In this document: positions 1 through 9,700 of the stretch, piece after piece | Layout of the letters: each line of letters starts with the position of its first letter | Numbering within the stretch: position 1 is the first letter of the stretch | DNA from: Opitutaceae bacterium | GTDB taxonomy: Bacteria; Verrucomicrobiota; Verrucomicrobiia; Opitutales; Opitutaceae | Assembly (NCBI GenBank): GCA_030648295.1 | Contig: JAUSID010000033.1 | Location: forward strand, 1-44,708 | DNA: 44,708 bases | Direction: 5' to 3' | Notes under the pieces: generated by a model | What the model was told of the DNA's origin: nothing | The model's database searches: none | What the model saw: the letters and a program-made list of their open reading frames with translations, nothing else | Translations under genes and position numbers: made by a program

Positions 1-3
1 ACT

Positions 4-87
4 GTCATTCTGAGGGCCGCCGAAGAATCCAGTGGCGCGTCCGGCTGCGAGAGTCGTGCTGGATTCTTCGCCAAGCCTCAGAATGAC
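4..87. repeat. Intergenic palindromic repeat (REP-like)
   Basis: Two nearly complementary arms, 4-32 and 59-87, surround a GC-rich loop. The outer 12 bases, GTCATTCTGAGG and CCTCAGAATGAC (76-87), pair perfectly, and so do CGAAGAATCCAG and CTGGATTCTTCG further in. The transcript of either strand would fold into a long hairpin. It sits downstream of the membrane-protein operon that ends at 261. It could act as a transcript end or be a mobile REP-type element; the sequence shows only the symmetry. Confidence 0.75.
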
Positions 88-146
88 AAACCCGGAATTG
101 TGTCGGGTCGGAAGCTGCGCCTCGCTGGCATGACAATTCAATTCAA

Positions 147-214
147 CCACGGATCGCACGGATGAACACGGATGCGAATTGGTTTTATCCGTGTTTATCC
201 GTGTCATCCGTGGT
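147..214. repeat. Palindromic repeat built on the ATCCGTG unit
   Basis: ACCACGGAT at 147 pairs with ATCCGTGGT ending at 214. Between them the unit ACGGAT / ATCCGT recurs at about 10-base spacing, twice in each arm. This makes an inverted repeat that is itself built from short tandem units. The design matches the CGCGAAT repeats at 33224 and 40384 with a different unit sequence. It lies just past the stop codon of the gene ending at 261 and contains no gene. Confidence 0.7.
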
Positions 215-260
215 CGCATGGGTTTGGAAAAATTGACCTGTTCACAACGAGTTTCGGATT

Positions 261-2720
261 TCAAGGAGTCTGGCCGGGCACCTGCGCCGCGCCCGTGGTT
301 TGCTCGCGATCCGACATTGGCAGGACGCCAGTGTGATTTTTCCGACCGGCGACGATTGGCTCGAGCATCAGGAGCGCCATCGCTGCAGCGATCGCGAGGC
401 ACAGGATGAGCACGCCCTGTTTTGCCGTCCGCCAGGCCCAATAGGAGAGGGACGTGAGCTCGATCGGTTCGCTGAAGGCCAGCCATTTTCCAGGCGCATC
501 GGCGCGCGCGACGAGGACGGCGGGGCGGGACGGCGCGTGGACGTAAGCCGCGCGCCACGATTCCCCCGGTGGCTTCGACGGCGCGATGCTCGCGAGCATC
601 CGTCGATCGGCGGAGCCCTCGAGTTCGAGCGACACGCCTGGTTGACCGATGGCACCGGACGTTTCGATTTTCCACCAGCCGTCACTCGGCGGCACGGGCG
701 GAGATTCCCAGTGCGCAGGCGCGGCGACGAAACGCGTGCGGCGGTGATCAAATGCGGGCTCTGGCGGCCGGGCTTCCTCGAAGCCTGGAATCCTGATCGG
801 CGGCCGAACGCTCGCCGGCAGGACGGATTTGATCGCGGGGTGACGAAGAAGCAGCGCGAGATGGTGGGCGGACGGAAAAGGCAGCGGACGCTTCTCGAAC
901 GTGGCGAAATCGTCGGTGCGCACGAAATCCCGAACGCTATTTTCGAACTGAGCCAGCTCGGCGCTGCGCATTGGAATTGCCTTGGTCAATGCGCTCGTCA
1001 CGGCCATCGCAGTCGCGGCCGCGAGTGAACTGGCAAACAGCCAGCCGGCAACCCGCGCGCCGCGCCAGCACGAGGCGATGGCGGCGAGCGCGCCGAAACC
1101 CGTCAGCGGGCCGAGGATGAAAACATCGCCGTAACGGACGGCTGGCAGTCCAGCCAACCCGCCGCGCGCATACGCCACGGCCATCGCCTGGAGCAGCACC
1201 CAGCTGCCGGCTGCGAGGATGACATCGGCCAGGGTGCGATCGAGCCGCGACGCGCCGCCGAACCGGATGACGAGGAGGCTGGCCCAAGGGGCCCAGACGA
1301 GAATCGCGAAGGCGGGGAATTTCGGCAGCGGCCAGGCGAGACAGCTCACCGCATAACGGAGAAATTCGGCCGCGCTCCGGGCATGAAGTGGCTCGTGGAA
1401 GGCCGCTGGCTCGCGCAGCAACCAGCCGGCCACGAGAAATGCGCCTGCGACGACAAACGTGATGGCAGCATCGCGCCGGCTGCTTTCACGGCGGGCGAAA
1501 CGAAGCATGACGATGGCCGCGACGGGGATTACCCAGAAAAAACCGGATCCCATGCTCACGACGGATAGCGCGCCCGCGACGATGGCCAGCCACCACCGCC
1601 AGGAAAACGCGCGCCAGCCAAGCACGCCGGCCATGGCGACGAACGAAAACCCGATCAGGAAATGAAACTGCGATTGAAATCCGCCGATGATGTTATCCCA
1701 CGCATGCGGGCTGGCGTTCAGCAGCGCGGCGAGACCGCCGAAGCCGAATGCCCAGCCGGTAGCCAGCCGCCGCGACGCGAGCAGGAACATGGCGGCGCCG
1801 ATGGCGGCCGGGAGCAGCGCGTTGACGACACATTGGACGCGCGCGTCCCACTGGCCGCCGAGTTCGAGCAGCGCGAAATTCAAGGCCACCGTGGGTGCCA
1901 TCCGGTGTTCGTTATGAGGCGAGAAGAGATTCCGCCACAGTTCACCTCGCTCGAACCAGGGAAGGAACGTTTGGAGCCCTTCCTTCTCCCACTGATCCCA
2001 ATAGGGCAGGTCCGAACCGAAACGATCGATCACTGCCAATCGTGCGCCCCAGATGATCAACAAAATGGCTGCGGCCATGCCGAACCGAAACGCGCCGCCC
2101 GGCACGATCGGCACGCGGCCTGAGATTCGCGCGGTATGCTCGAACAGCGTGAGGATTCCGAGCACAAGGACGAACAGCACGATTGCCGGCAGACAGAAGG
2201 AGGTCGCGAATTGCCGCCACGGCGGCGGAATCTCCAACGGCGGATCCAACTTGAGGAGCAGCTGCGGATCGTCGCTGCCTTCCGGGATCGAGAGATCGAG
2301 CAGTCGCTCGCGTTTCTCGATCACCACCACATGACGGATTGGAACCAAGTCCTCGAGTGCCAGCGTGCGGAGTACCTCGCTGGACCGGGAGACGACCCGG
2401 GCGGCGGAAATTGCCACGCGGCCGGGGCCTTCCAGCGGATCGAGGCGGAGTTCGGACCAGCGCCCGGGTACGGCCGGCAGCCGGACCCTCACAACCTCGT
2501 TTGCGGTCGGAATCGGCGCGCGCGTGGAAAACGCTTCATTGAAGCCCGCGCCCTCGCCGAAATAAACCTGCACGTTTCCGGCGACGTCGGAAACGATTTC
2601 CAGCTCGATCGCGAATCGCTGCGGCTGGAGTTTCGCGCCCGGCAGAAATGCCAGCACCATCGCAACGCCGAACAGCGCCGCCGGGATGAGATTTCGAATC
2701 GTGGATGACCACATGCCCAT
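261..2720 (-). CDS. Polytopic membrane protein, putative GT-C-like, polysaccharide cluster
   Basis: This 819-residue inner-membrane protein has about ten or more hydrophobic segments. An N-terminal helix is followed by a beta-rich domain of about 150 residues, then the polytopic core, then a C-terminal soluble domain and a last helix. After the first core helix it carries the loop motifs YWDQW and HNEHR and then GQWD, all shared with the neighbour ending at 2728. The C-terminal parts also match (WRAAYV, WLAF, LSYWAWR). Acidic residues in the first large outer loop recall GT-C glycosyltransferases, but this is only an inference. The gene is last in an operon, 7 bases after its paralogue. It differs from the paralogue by its extra N-terminal domain. 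The start is ATG at 2720; a second ATG lies two codons inside. Confidence 0.7.
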   Translation of the reverse strand: MGMWSSTIRNLIPAALFGVAMVLAFLPGAKLQPQRFAIELEIVSDVAGNVQVYFGEGAGFNEAFSTRAPIPTANEVVRVRLPAVPGRWSELRLDPLEGPGRVAISAARVVSRSSEVLRTLALEDLVPIRHVVVIEKRERLLDLSIPEGSDDPQLLLKLDPPLEIPPPWRQFATSFCLPAIVLFVLVLGILTLFEHTARISGRVPIVPGGAFRFGMAAAILLIIWGARLAVIDRFGSDLPYWDQWEKEGLQTFLPWFERGELWRNLFSPHNEHRMAPTVALNFALLELGGQWDARVQCVVNALLPAAIGAAMFLLASRRLATGWAFGFGGLAALLNASPHAWDNIIGGFQSQFHFLIGFSFVAMAGVLGWRAFSWRWWLAIVAGALSVVSMGSGFFWVIPVAAIVMLRFARRESSRRDAAITFVVAGAFLVAGWLLREPAAFHEPLHARSAAEFLRYAVSCLAWPLPKFPAFAILVWAPWASLLVIRFGGASRLDRTLADVILAAGSWVLLQAMAVAYARGGLAGLPAVRYGDVFILGPLTGFGALAAIASCWRGARVAGWLFASSLAAATAMAVTSALTKAIPMRSAELAQFENSVRDFVRTDDFATFEKRPLPFPSAHHLALLLRHPAIKSVLPASVRPPIRIPGFEEARPPEPAFDHRRTRFVAAPAHWESPPVPPSDGWWKIETSGAIGQPGVSLELEGSADRRMLASIAPSKPPGESWRAAYVHAPSRPAVLVARADAPGKWLAFSEPIELTSLSYWAWRTAKQGVLILCLAIAAAMALLMLEPIVAGRKNHTGVLPMSDREQTTGAAQVPGQTP

Positions 2721-2727
2721 CGGAACG

Positions 2728-4749
2728 TCAGGCCGTCATCCGGACCTCGGCGGACACGGCGGGGGCAGCTGCGGCGTTGGGCGATGGCCCAGCGCCGGTC
2801 CGCCGCAGCCAGAATCCTACGAGTGCAAGGAGTCCGGCGCCGGCCGTCGAGACCCAGAGAATCACGAACCCGTGTTTCGAGACGCGCCACGCCCAATAGG
2901 AAAGCGGGCCAACTTCGACCGGTGCGCCGAAAGCGAGCCAGCGCGCGGGGTCGCGGTCGCGCGCGACGACCACAAATCGATTTTCCGGCGCCCGGACATA
3001 AGCCGCCCGCCAGGTGTCAGCCGGGACTTTGCTTGGCCTCACTTCGGACAGAAGGGCACCCGTGACGGCGTCGCGCAGCTCGAGCGCGACACCGGGTTCG
3101 CCGACTTGTCCCGCAGTTTCGAATTTCAGCCACGCGCCGAGGGGCGACCAGAGCGGGACGCTCCGCCATTCGCCGACATTCGCCGTCCCGTCGCGTCCGA
3201 ACGAGCCCCACGTTTTCGCATCCGCCAATGGCAGGGTCTTCGGCGACAATCCGCGCCGTGGCGGCGCGCCGCGGAGAAGGGAATTGGCGGTGTTTTCCAA
3301 AAAACCGGTTTGAGCGCCCCGTTCCGCGGCTTCTGCCACGGTGCCGCCGATTCTTGCCGTGGCCGCGCCCGGCCCGGTGGGTTTGAGCGCCGCCGGATCT
3401 TCCGCCGGTCGAAATGGCAGCGGCGCCCGCACCACTGCCGGCATCAGCGCACGCAGGTGCGGATTATCGAGCCGTTCGACAAGTCCGTCGGCACTCGGAA
3501 ACGGGATGTCGGGAAGGGCGAAGTGCGCCGGATTGTTCGTCGCGAGATAACCGCGGAGATGCGCTTCGGCCTGCCCATAGTATCGTTTTGCTTCGGGCAA
3601 ATCCCACGCCAACGCCTGGGCCGTGATCTGCCAGAGTCCCACCGCGAAAAGTGCCATCCAGGCGGCGGCAGCCACGCCCAGCGCGATCGGACGCGTCCGC
3701 TGGAATGGCGTCGGCGTAGCAAGCCAGGCCAGCGCCACGACGTTGATCAGCGCGCCGAAGCCCAACGTATCCATATATCGCGACGCCGGGTAGTCGGCGC
3801 CAACGCCGCGCGCGTAGGCGGTCGCGACGATTTGCAGCATTACCCAGCCTCCCAATGCCGCCACCGTTTGCCCCCCCCGATGCGTGGCCCCGTCACGCGG
3901 CGCCCTTATCACGCGCCAAAAGACGACGAACCAGGGCAGCCATAGAATCACGCCGGCCCAATCGTGGTGCTGCAATGGCCACTCCATGCTGCGCAGAATC
4001 GAGAAGACAAAATCGTGGATCGTGTGCGCCCGCAGGCTCGCGTGAAAGTCGGGTTCGACCCGCGTGAACCAGCCGACCGCGACAATCGCGAGGGTGGCGA
4101 CCAGCGTGGGCCACGCTGTGCGCGCGGTAATTTCGTGCCGGAACCAGCGAAACGCCACGACGACGAGCACGACGGCCGAGGCGAGAAAACCGGAGCCCAT
4201 GGTCACGATTGCCATCGCCGCGACCGCCACCGCCGCGCACCAGGCGCTGGTCCATGGCCGCACGAACGGCAGCGCCACGATCGTGGCAAACGAGAAGCCG
4301 AGCAGCCAGTATTGCTGCGAGTGAAATCCGCCGAGGACGTTTTGCCACGCGAACGGCAACGCGAACATCGCGATGACGAGTACGAACAGCGCCGCGTGCC
4401 AGCGTGCCGCGATCCAGCGGCGCGCGACGACCCAGAGCCCGACCGCAATCGCACTGTGCAGGATCGCGTTCACCACCGCCTGCACGCGCGAGTCCCACTG
4501 GCCGTTGGCGAGCGTGAGCGCCAGCGTTTCCAGCTTCGTGAACACCACGCGGTGTTCATTGTGGGCCGTGAAGAGGTGTGTGAGGAATTGATTACCCTCG
4601 AACCATGGCACGAGTAGCTCGACCGCCTCGGCATCCCATTGATCCCAGTCGGGCATCGACGAGCCGTAGCGATCGAACACCGCCCATTTGGCGCCGAGGA
4701 TGATGAAGAACAAGCAGCAGCCGAATGCGACCGGGAGGAGTTTTTTCAT
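2728..4749 (-). CDS. Polytopic membrane protein, paralogue of the next gene
   Basis: A 673-residue membrane protein that lacks the extra N-terminal beta-rich domain of its neighbour. It opens directly with a transmembrane helix, followed by the outer-loop motifs DWDQWD, HNEHR and GQWDSRVQ. About eight more hydrophobic segments follow, then a soluble C-terminal domain with WRAAYVRAP and LSYWAWR, and a final helix. The match to the 261-2720 product covers both core and tail, so the pair looks like a tandem duplication. It lies 10 bases downstream of a methyltransferase and 7 bases upstream of its paralogue. Its role is unknown; context suggests transfer or handling of lipid-linked glycans. I could not assign it to a named family from sequence alone. 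Confidence 0.7.
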   Translation of the reverse strand: MKKLLPVAFGCCLFFIILGAKWAVFDRYGSSMPDWDQWDAEAVELLVPWFEGNQFLTHLFTAHNEHRVVFTKLETLALTLANGQWDSRVQAVVNAILHSAIAVGLWVVARRWIAARWHAALFVLVIAMFALPFAWQNVLGGFHSQQYWLLGFSFATIVALPFVRPWTSAWCAAVAVAAMAIVTMGSGFLASAVVLVVVAFRWFRHEITARTAWPTLVATLAIVAVGWFTRVEPDFHASLRAHTIHDFVFSILRSMEWPLQHHDWAGVILWLPWFVVFWRVIRAPRDGATHRGGQTVAALGGWVMLQIVATAYARGVGADYPASRYMDTLGFGALINVVALAWLATPTPFQRTRPIALGVAAAAWMALFAVGLWQITAQALAWDLPEAKRYYGQAEAHLRGYLATNNPAHFALPDIPFPSADGLVERLDNPHLRALMPAVVRAPLPFRPAEDPAALKPTGPGAATARIGGTVAEAAERGAQTGFLENTANSLLRGAPPRRGLSPKTLPLADAKTWGSFGRDGTANVGEWRSVPLWSPLGAWLKFETAGQVGEPGVALELRDAVTGALLSEVRPSKVPADTWRAAYVRAPENRFVVVARDRDPARWLAFGAPVEVGPLSYWAWRVSKHGFVILWVSTAGAGLLALVGFWLRRTGAGPSPNAAAAPAVSAEVRMTA

Positions 4750-4759
4750 GGGGCCGCGG

Positions 4760-5719
4760 TCAGCGGGGCGCGTTGGATGACTCTCCCGACGGATACATGC
4801 CTGCGGTGGCGACGTCCCGCGGTACGGGCCAGCTTAGCGCTGTGTCCGAGATTTTCCGGACAATGGCGGCGCAGCCGAGATAGGCCGGACAAAGATGCAT
4901 CCCGCGCGTGTTCGCCTGAGCGCGATAGGCGTGGATTCGGGCGGGCTCTCCGCAGACTGCTTCCATCACCTCAAAACCGGTCGCGGCGTTGAAAAGAGTT
5001 TGCCACGAGGTGCTGGAAAACCGCCAGAAATCCCAAGGCTCCTCATGTACGGGCCAGGTTTGATGCGTCGAGGTGTAAACCAGGCCGCCGACGGCCAGCA
5101 CGTGATTGAGTTCGAGCGCGACTTTCCACGGCATCGCAAGATGCTCGAAGACGGAAAACGAAAAAGCGGCCGAAAAGCGACCGCGGCCCAGCAGGCTCGC
5201 GAGCTCGTGGGCGTCACCGACCACGTCGACATTGGGGCCCGGCAGGATGTCCATCCCGACATAAGCGAGGTGTGGCGGTATCTGCTCGCGCCGCGTGATG
5301 GCGGAGCGCGCCCGGGAGCCGATCTCGAGCACGGTGCCGGCCGGGAGGCGTTTAAGATGTTCCAGGAAGCGCGACCAGCAAAACGCATACGGGTCGCCGT
5401 TGGTCGCATTCACCAGGGCTGATCCGCTGAGGACCGTCGTCTGGTCATCGAGGAAAAACCGCAGGTAGAAATCCCGTCCGATCGCCTCGGCGGGCACCGG
5501 GAGCCATTCGTCGAAACGGCAGTTGGCCGCCGGTTCTCCGAGCACCGCGGCCACATCCGGACTGGGCCGGCCAAAGCTGCCGACGGCGACGACGGTTGGC
5601 TCACCGGGAAAAACCGCCGACACGCCGACGATGCGTTGGGGTGTGTGATGGCACCACCCGCGGAGCACGATGCCCCCGTAATACTCGGCACACTCGTCGA
5701 TTTTCCAAGTGAGCGACAT
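4760..5719 (-). CDS. SAM-dependent methyltransferase with N-terminal RGW module
   Basis: A 319-residue cytoplasmic protein. Residues from about 8 to 105 form a beta-rich module beginning VLRGW. A class I methyltransferase fold follows, with motif I as TVLEIGSRAR, an acidic residue after the second strand (VGMDILPG), VGDAH, and SFSVFEHLAMPW. In motif I the usual GxGxG is degenerate (GSRAR), so either SAM binding is altered or the fold has another use. The gene starts at ATG 5719, 7 bases after the previous methyltransferase gene. Its place in the polysaccharide operon suggests methylation of a sugar or chain end. The substrate is unknown. Confidence 0.75.
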   Translation of the reverse strand: MSLTWKIDECAEYYGGIVLRGWCHHTPQRIVGVSAVFPGEPTVVAVGSFGRPSPDVAAVLGEPAANCRFDEWLPVPAEAIGRDFYLRFFLDDQTTVLSGSALVNATNGDPYAFCWSRFLEHLKRLPAGTVLEIGSRARSAITRREQIPPHLAYVGMDILPGPNVDVVGDAHELASLLGRGRFSAAFSFSVFEHLAMPWKVALELNHVLAVGGLVYTSTHQTWPVHEEPWDFWRFSSTSWQTLFNAATGFEVMEAVCGEPARIHAYRAQANTRGMHLCPAYLGCAAIVRKISDTALSWPVPRDVATAGMYPSGESSNAPR

Positions 5720-5726
5720 GGCCCGG

Positions 5727-6719
5727 TCAGCGCCTCGTCGCGACGGCGAACAAATGATAATGCAGCGGTGTGCCTTCGATCGTGCGCAACGAGTACGGAG
5801 TGTGGAACCGCAGTTCGACGTGGGAATAATACTCCCGCAATAATGAACCCAGGCTCCAGCGGGTGAAGAAGTTTTTGTGATCCGCCTCGAGCATGTGCCA
5901 CGGCGTGGCGAGGTGATCCCACAGGTAACCGAGCAGCTCGCAGTTCGGCACGGACACGATCAACTGATGCGGCGCCACCCGCTGCACTTCGCGCAGGAAC
6001 ACGCGTGGATCCGGGAGATGTTCGAGGACTTCGAGGCACAGCGCGGCGTCGAAACTCGCGTCCGCGAACGGCAGGGTGCACCCGTCGATGTGCCGGTGCG
6101 GCAGCCCGAGTCGGACGAGTTCGGCGCAATCGGCGGCGTCAATCTCCGCGCCCAGCCAGTTGTAGCCATCCGCGATCAGCCCGCGACCGTACGAACCCAG
6201 CCCGCAGCCGACATCGATGACGCGCCGTGGCGGCGGACCGAGATAACGGCGAATCAGCATGGCCACTTCGCCGCTGCCTTCCGCGAGTGAAGGCCCCTCG
6301 GCGAACACATTGCCGCGTCCCTGGATCGCCGTGGTGTGCTGCTCCAGCAGCACGCCGAAATGATTCAGCCGGTAATCCCGCGGGATCGAAACCGCGCTCG
6401 CCTCCGCCAGTGGCGCGGTCCGCGTGCCATCGTGCAGCCGCGCGAAGATGTGCAGCGGAAATTCCGCGCCGGGCGCCACCCCGGGATCGTGGGCGAAAAT
6501 CTCGAACCCGGTGCGTGAAGGCGAGGGGAGCGAGTGCGCCCCCGTGACGTCCGGTCGTTCGTAGAGCGCAGCCGTTTCGCCGAGGAATGTGCCGCCGGAC
6601 CACGCCTCGATCCCCGCGATCTTGGTTTGTGGTTCACCCAGCCAGACCCAGCCGCGGACCAAAAAGCACAGCGGGTCGACGCGCTGATCCCGACCTGGTT
6701 CGTCGATATGCGCGGGCAT
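5727..6719 (-). CDS. SAM-dependent methyltransferase with N-terminal RGW module
   Basis: A 330-residue protein with two parts. Residues from about 18 to 120 are a beta-rich module (FLVRGW, later RPDV and TGFE) that resembles parts of the downstream methyltransferase and the upstream glycosyltransferase. The second part is a class I methyltransferase of the Methyltransf_11 type: motif I RVIDVGCGLGSYG, the acidic residue in GAEIDA, then LPFADASFDAALCLEVLEH. Motif I is intact, so this copy should bind SAM. It starts 17 bases after the large glycosyltransferase gene and ends 7 bases before the next one, so all are probably co-transcribed. Likely substrates are sugars of a surface glycan; this rests on context only. 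Confidence 0.82.
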   Translation of the reverse strand: MPAHIDEPGRDQRVDPLCFLVRGWVWLGEPQTKIAGIEAWSGGTFLGETAALYERPDVTGAHSLPSPSRTGFEIFAHDPGVAPGAEFPLHIFARLHDGTRTAPLAEASAVSIPRDYRLNHFGVLLEQHTTAIQGRGNVFAEGPSLAEGSGEVAMLIRRYLGPPPRRVIDVGCGLGSYGRGLIADGYNWLGAEIDAADCAELVRLGLPHRHIDGCTLPFADASFDAALCLEVLEHLPDPRVFLREVQRVAPHQLIVSVPNCELLGYLWDHLATPWHMLEADHKNFFTRWSLGSLLREYYSHVELRFHTPYSLRTIEGTPLHYHLFAVATRR

Positions 6720-6736
6720 TTAGACAAATCCGAGCC

Positions 6737-9700
6737 TTATTTCCCCAGGGGTGGCCAGGGGCGCGGGGGCGTGGCGAGGGTGAAGTCGTTGATCGTGAGC
6801 GTGAGGTTTGGATTGTAGGCGGGATCGTTCTGCAAGACGTCGCCCCATTTGGCGGTGATGTATTCGACCTCGCTGCGGAAACGATCGCGCTTCTCCAATG
6901 TATCCTCCGCGCCACGACTGGCGCTTTCGTGGTGGTAGAGCTCCGCGTAAGGCGTCCAAAAATTACGGTAACCCGCAGCGCGCACGCTCAGGCAGAAATC
7001 GACGTCGTTGAACGCCACCTTCAGGTTCTCGTCGAGCCCGCCGACCTGCTGGTAAACTTCGCGGCGTATCACGAGACACGCGGCGGTAACCGCCGAGAGA
7101 TTCTGTTGCAGCAGATTGCGGTGGGCCTGGCCGGCGGCGCCGCGCGGATGCGTCTGCCACGCATGCGCGGCCACGCCGCCGATGCCGAGAATCACGCCGG
7201 CGTGCTGGATGCGATCATCGGGATAATAGAGCTTGGCGCCCACACATCCGATCTCCGGCCGCAGCGCGTGGCTGACCATCTCGTCAAGCCAGTCGCCATG
7301 GATGACTTCGAGATCGTTGTTGAGCAGCCCGACGACCGGCGCATCGGTCTGGCTGACGCCAAAATTGTTTACTGCGGAGAAGTTGAATTCGCCTTCGTAA
7401 CGGACAACGCGGACCGATACCCGATCCGCGGGAGAAGGGAGAAGGGGGGAGGGAGAAGGAGCCAAACCAGTGTCGGCCGATGCGGTGGCTGCAGCAGTGG
7501 CAAATGCCATCGTCGAATGATCGGGGATTGTTCCTGCTCCCTTCTCCTTGCTCCCTTCTCCTGCCGCGACGGTAGCCTCCTGGCTCACTTCATTCTGCAA
7601 TTCGCGCAGGTATTCGATGGTAGCAGCATCGTCCGAATCGTTGTCGACGATCAGGATCTCGAAATTTGGATACGTGGTCTTCGTGCGCAGGCTCTCGATG
7701 CACGGTTTCAGCACGTTCAGGCGGTTGCGCGTCGGAATCACGAGCGTCACGCGCGGCGGTGGATCCGGCAGCGGGTAGTGTACGCGCCAATACGAGCCTT
7801 TTGTCGGTGTGATCGTCGCCGTCACCCCCACACGATCGAGGTGCTCCGTGATCACCTTCTCCGCCGCCCTCGTCGCGTAGTTCTTGGCGCCGATGACCAT
7901 CGCGGTCGAACCCGGAACGCTGCGCCAGTGATAGAGAATTTTGGGGATGTGCCGGATTCGATCGGGCGCCGTCCGCTCGATCACACGCATCGCGAGATCC
8001 CAGTCCTGCGAACCCTCGTAGCCGATGCGGAATCCGCCGACTTCGCGCACCAGCAGCGTGCGGTAGACGCCGAGATGGCTGATGTAGTTCTGGACGAGGA
8101 ACAGGTCCGGGTTCCAGTCGGGCTTGAAGTAGTGATCGTACCGGTGGCCATTCTCGTCGATCTTGTCCTCGTCGCTGTAAATCAGGTCCGCGTTCGGATG
8201 CGCGTCGAGCTCGAGCGCGACACACGCGAGGGCGTGGGGGCGAATCTCGTCATCGTGGTCGAGCAGCCCGATGAACTCGCCGTGCGCGAGCGCGAGCGCC
8301 GAGTTCGAGGCCGCCGAGATGTGGCGGTTTGTCTCGCCAAACACGACTTTGATGCGGGGATCCTTCCTCTGGTAACGCTCGAGCACCTTTCGGACGCGAG
8401 GTTCCTTCGACGCATCGTCGGCGATGCAGAGTTCCCAATTGTCGTACAATTGCCGTCGCACCGACTCGATGGCCGCAACGAGGAGTTTTTCCGGCGTGTT
8501 GTACGTCGGCATCAGGATCGAAATCAGCGGCCGGCGCGTCAGGCCCGCGAGTTTGGCGCGAATCATGTCCGCATCGTCGGGATTGAGCGTGTCGTAAAGC
8601 GCGACCCACGAGGCGTAGGTGTTCGGCGGCGGCGGCGCGGCGTTGGCGGTGCGTTTCACCTGCCGGGCATGCGCAATGTGCCAGTGACCCGTCTCGTCCT
8701 GCACCTCGATCACGAGCGTGTGCTGGCCGAAGCGCGGCACGTCGGCTTTCACCTGCCAGCCGCAGCGCTCCGCGCTGGGGTAATCGCGGAAGTGATCGAG
8801 GACATCCAGCCGCTCGACCCCGAACTCGCAGGGCACGGATTTTTCACCGAGCCGCGCGCGAACCGCCTTCAGCGGGACGCGATCGCGATGCAGCGACCAG
8901 CCGCGGACGTTCAGGGTCGGCGCGATGTTGGACCAGTCCTGCGGGTAATCGATGTTGCCGAAAAGTCTTGGCGATGCGGCCGGCGCGGCGGGCCGATCGA
9001 AGAACTTGCGGCGAGCCGCGCGAAGGGGAGAGGTGACCTTCCAGGAAAAAGAAGCCTGCATCGTCGCGATCTTTTCCTCGCGCGAGCGCAGCTTCGCCTC
9101 GACCTGTGCGAGTTGATCCGCAGCTGCGGCCGCGGCGGCGGCGTGGGCCGCGCGTGCCTCCGCCAGCTCAGCCGTCGTCCTTTCCCGATACGCCCGCAGT
9201 TCCTCCACGGTGTTCGCGAGCGTGTCCTTCAGCGATTCGATTTCCGCGTCGGCGCTGAGCAGCGCGTTCTCGTAAGCGGTCACCTGCTGCCGCGCGGTGC
9301 CGAGCAGCACGTCGGCCTGCTCGCGCCGCTGTTTATGCCTGGCGAGGTCCTTCGCCATGTTGTCGGCGTAGACCTGCGTCATGTCGCGCGCCTTCTCCAA
9401 ACCTGCCGCGTGCTCTCGTGCCGCCGCGAGCAGAGACTCGATATTATTGACGTGCTGCTGCGTCAGTTTCTCCCGCGCGAGGATGGCGTCACGATCCGAC
9501 TCCACCGCCGCGATTCGGTGCCGGGCGGCGACCTCGATGCTTTGCTCGAGCTGCCGGACGATGTGCGCCAGGAGATCGATCTCGGTCGCCAGGTCTGGAG
9601 TGGCACGGGCATCCTGACCGTGATTTTCAGTGCCGGAGTGGGAAACGTGTGCGACCTGAGCCGCGAACAGCGTCGCCTCGCTCGTGGTTGGGTCTTCGGC

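Noticed and set aside
2686..3945. A 419-codon open frame on the plus strand opposite the membrane-protein genes
   Set aside because: It crosses the junction of two good minus-strand genes and has no hydrophobic or family pattern.
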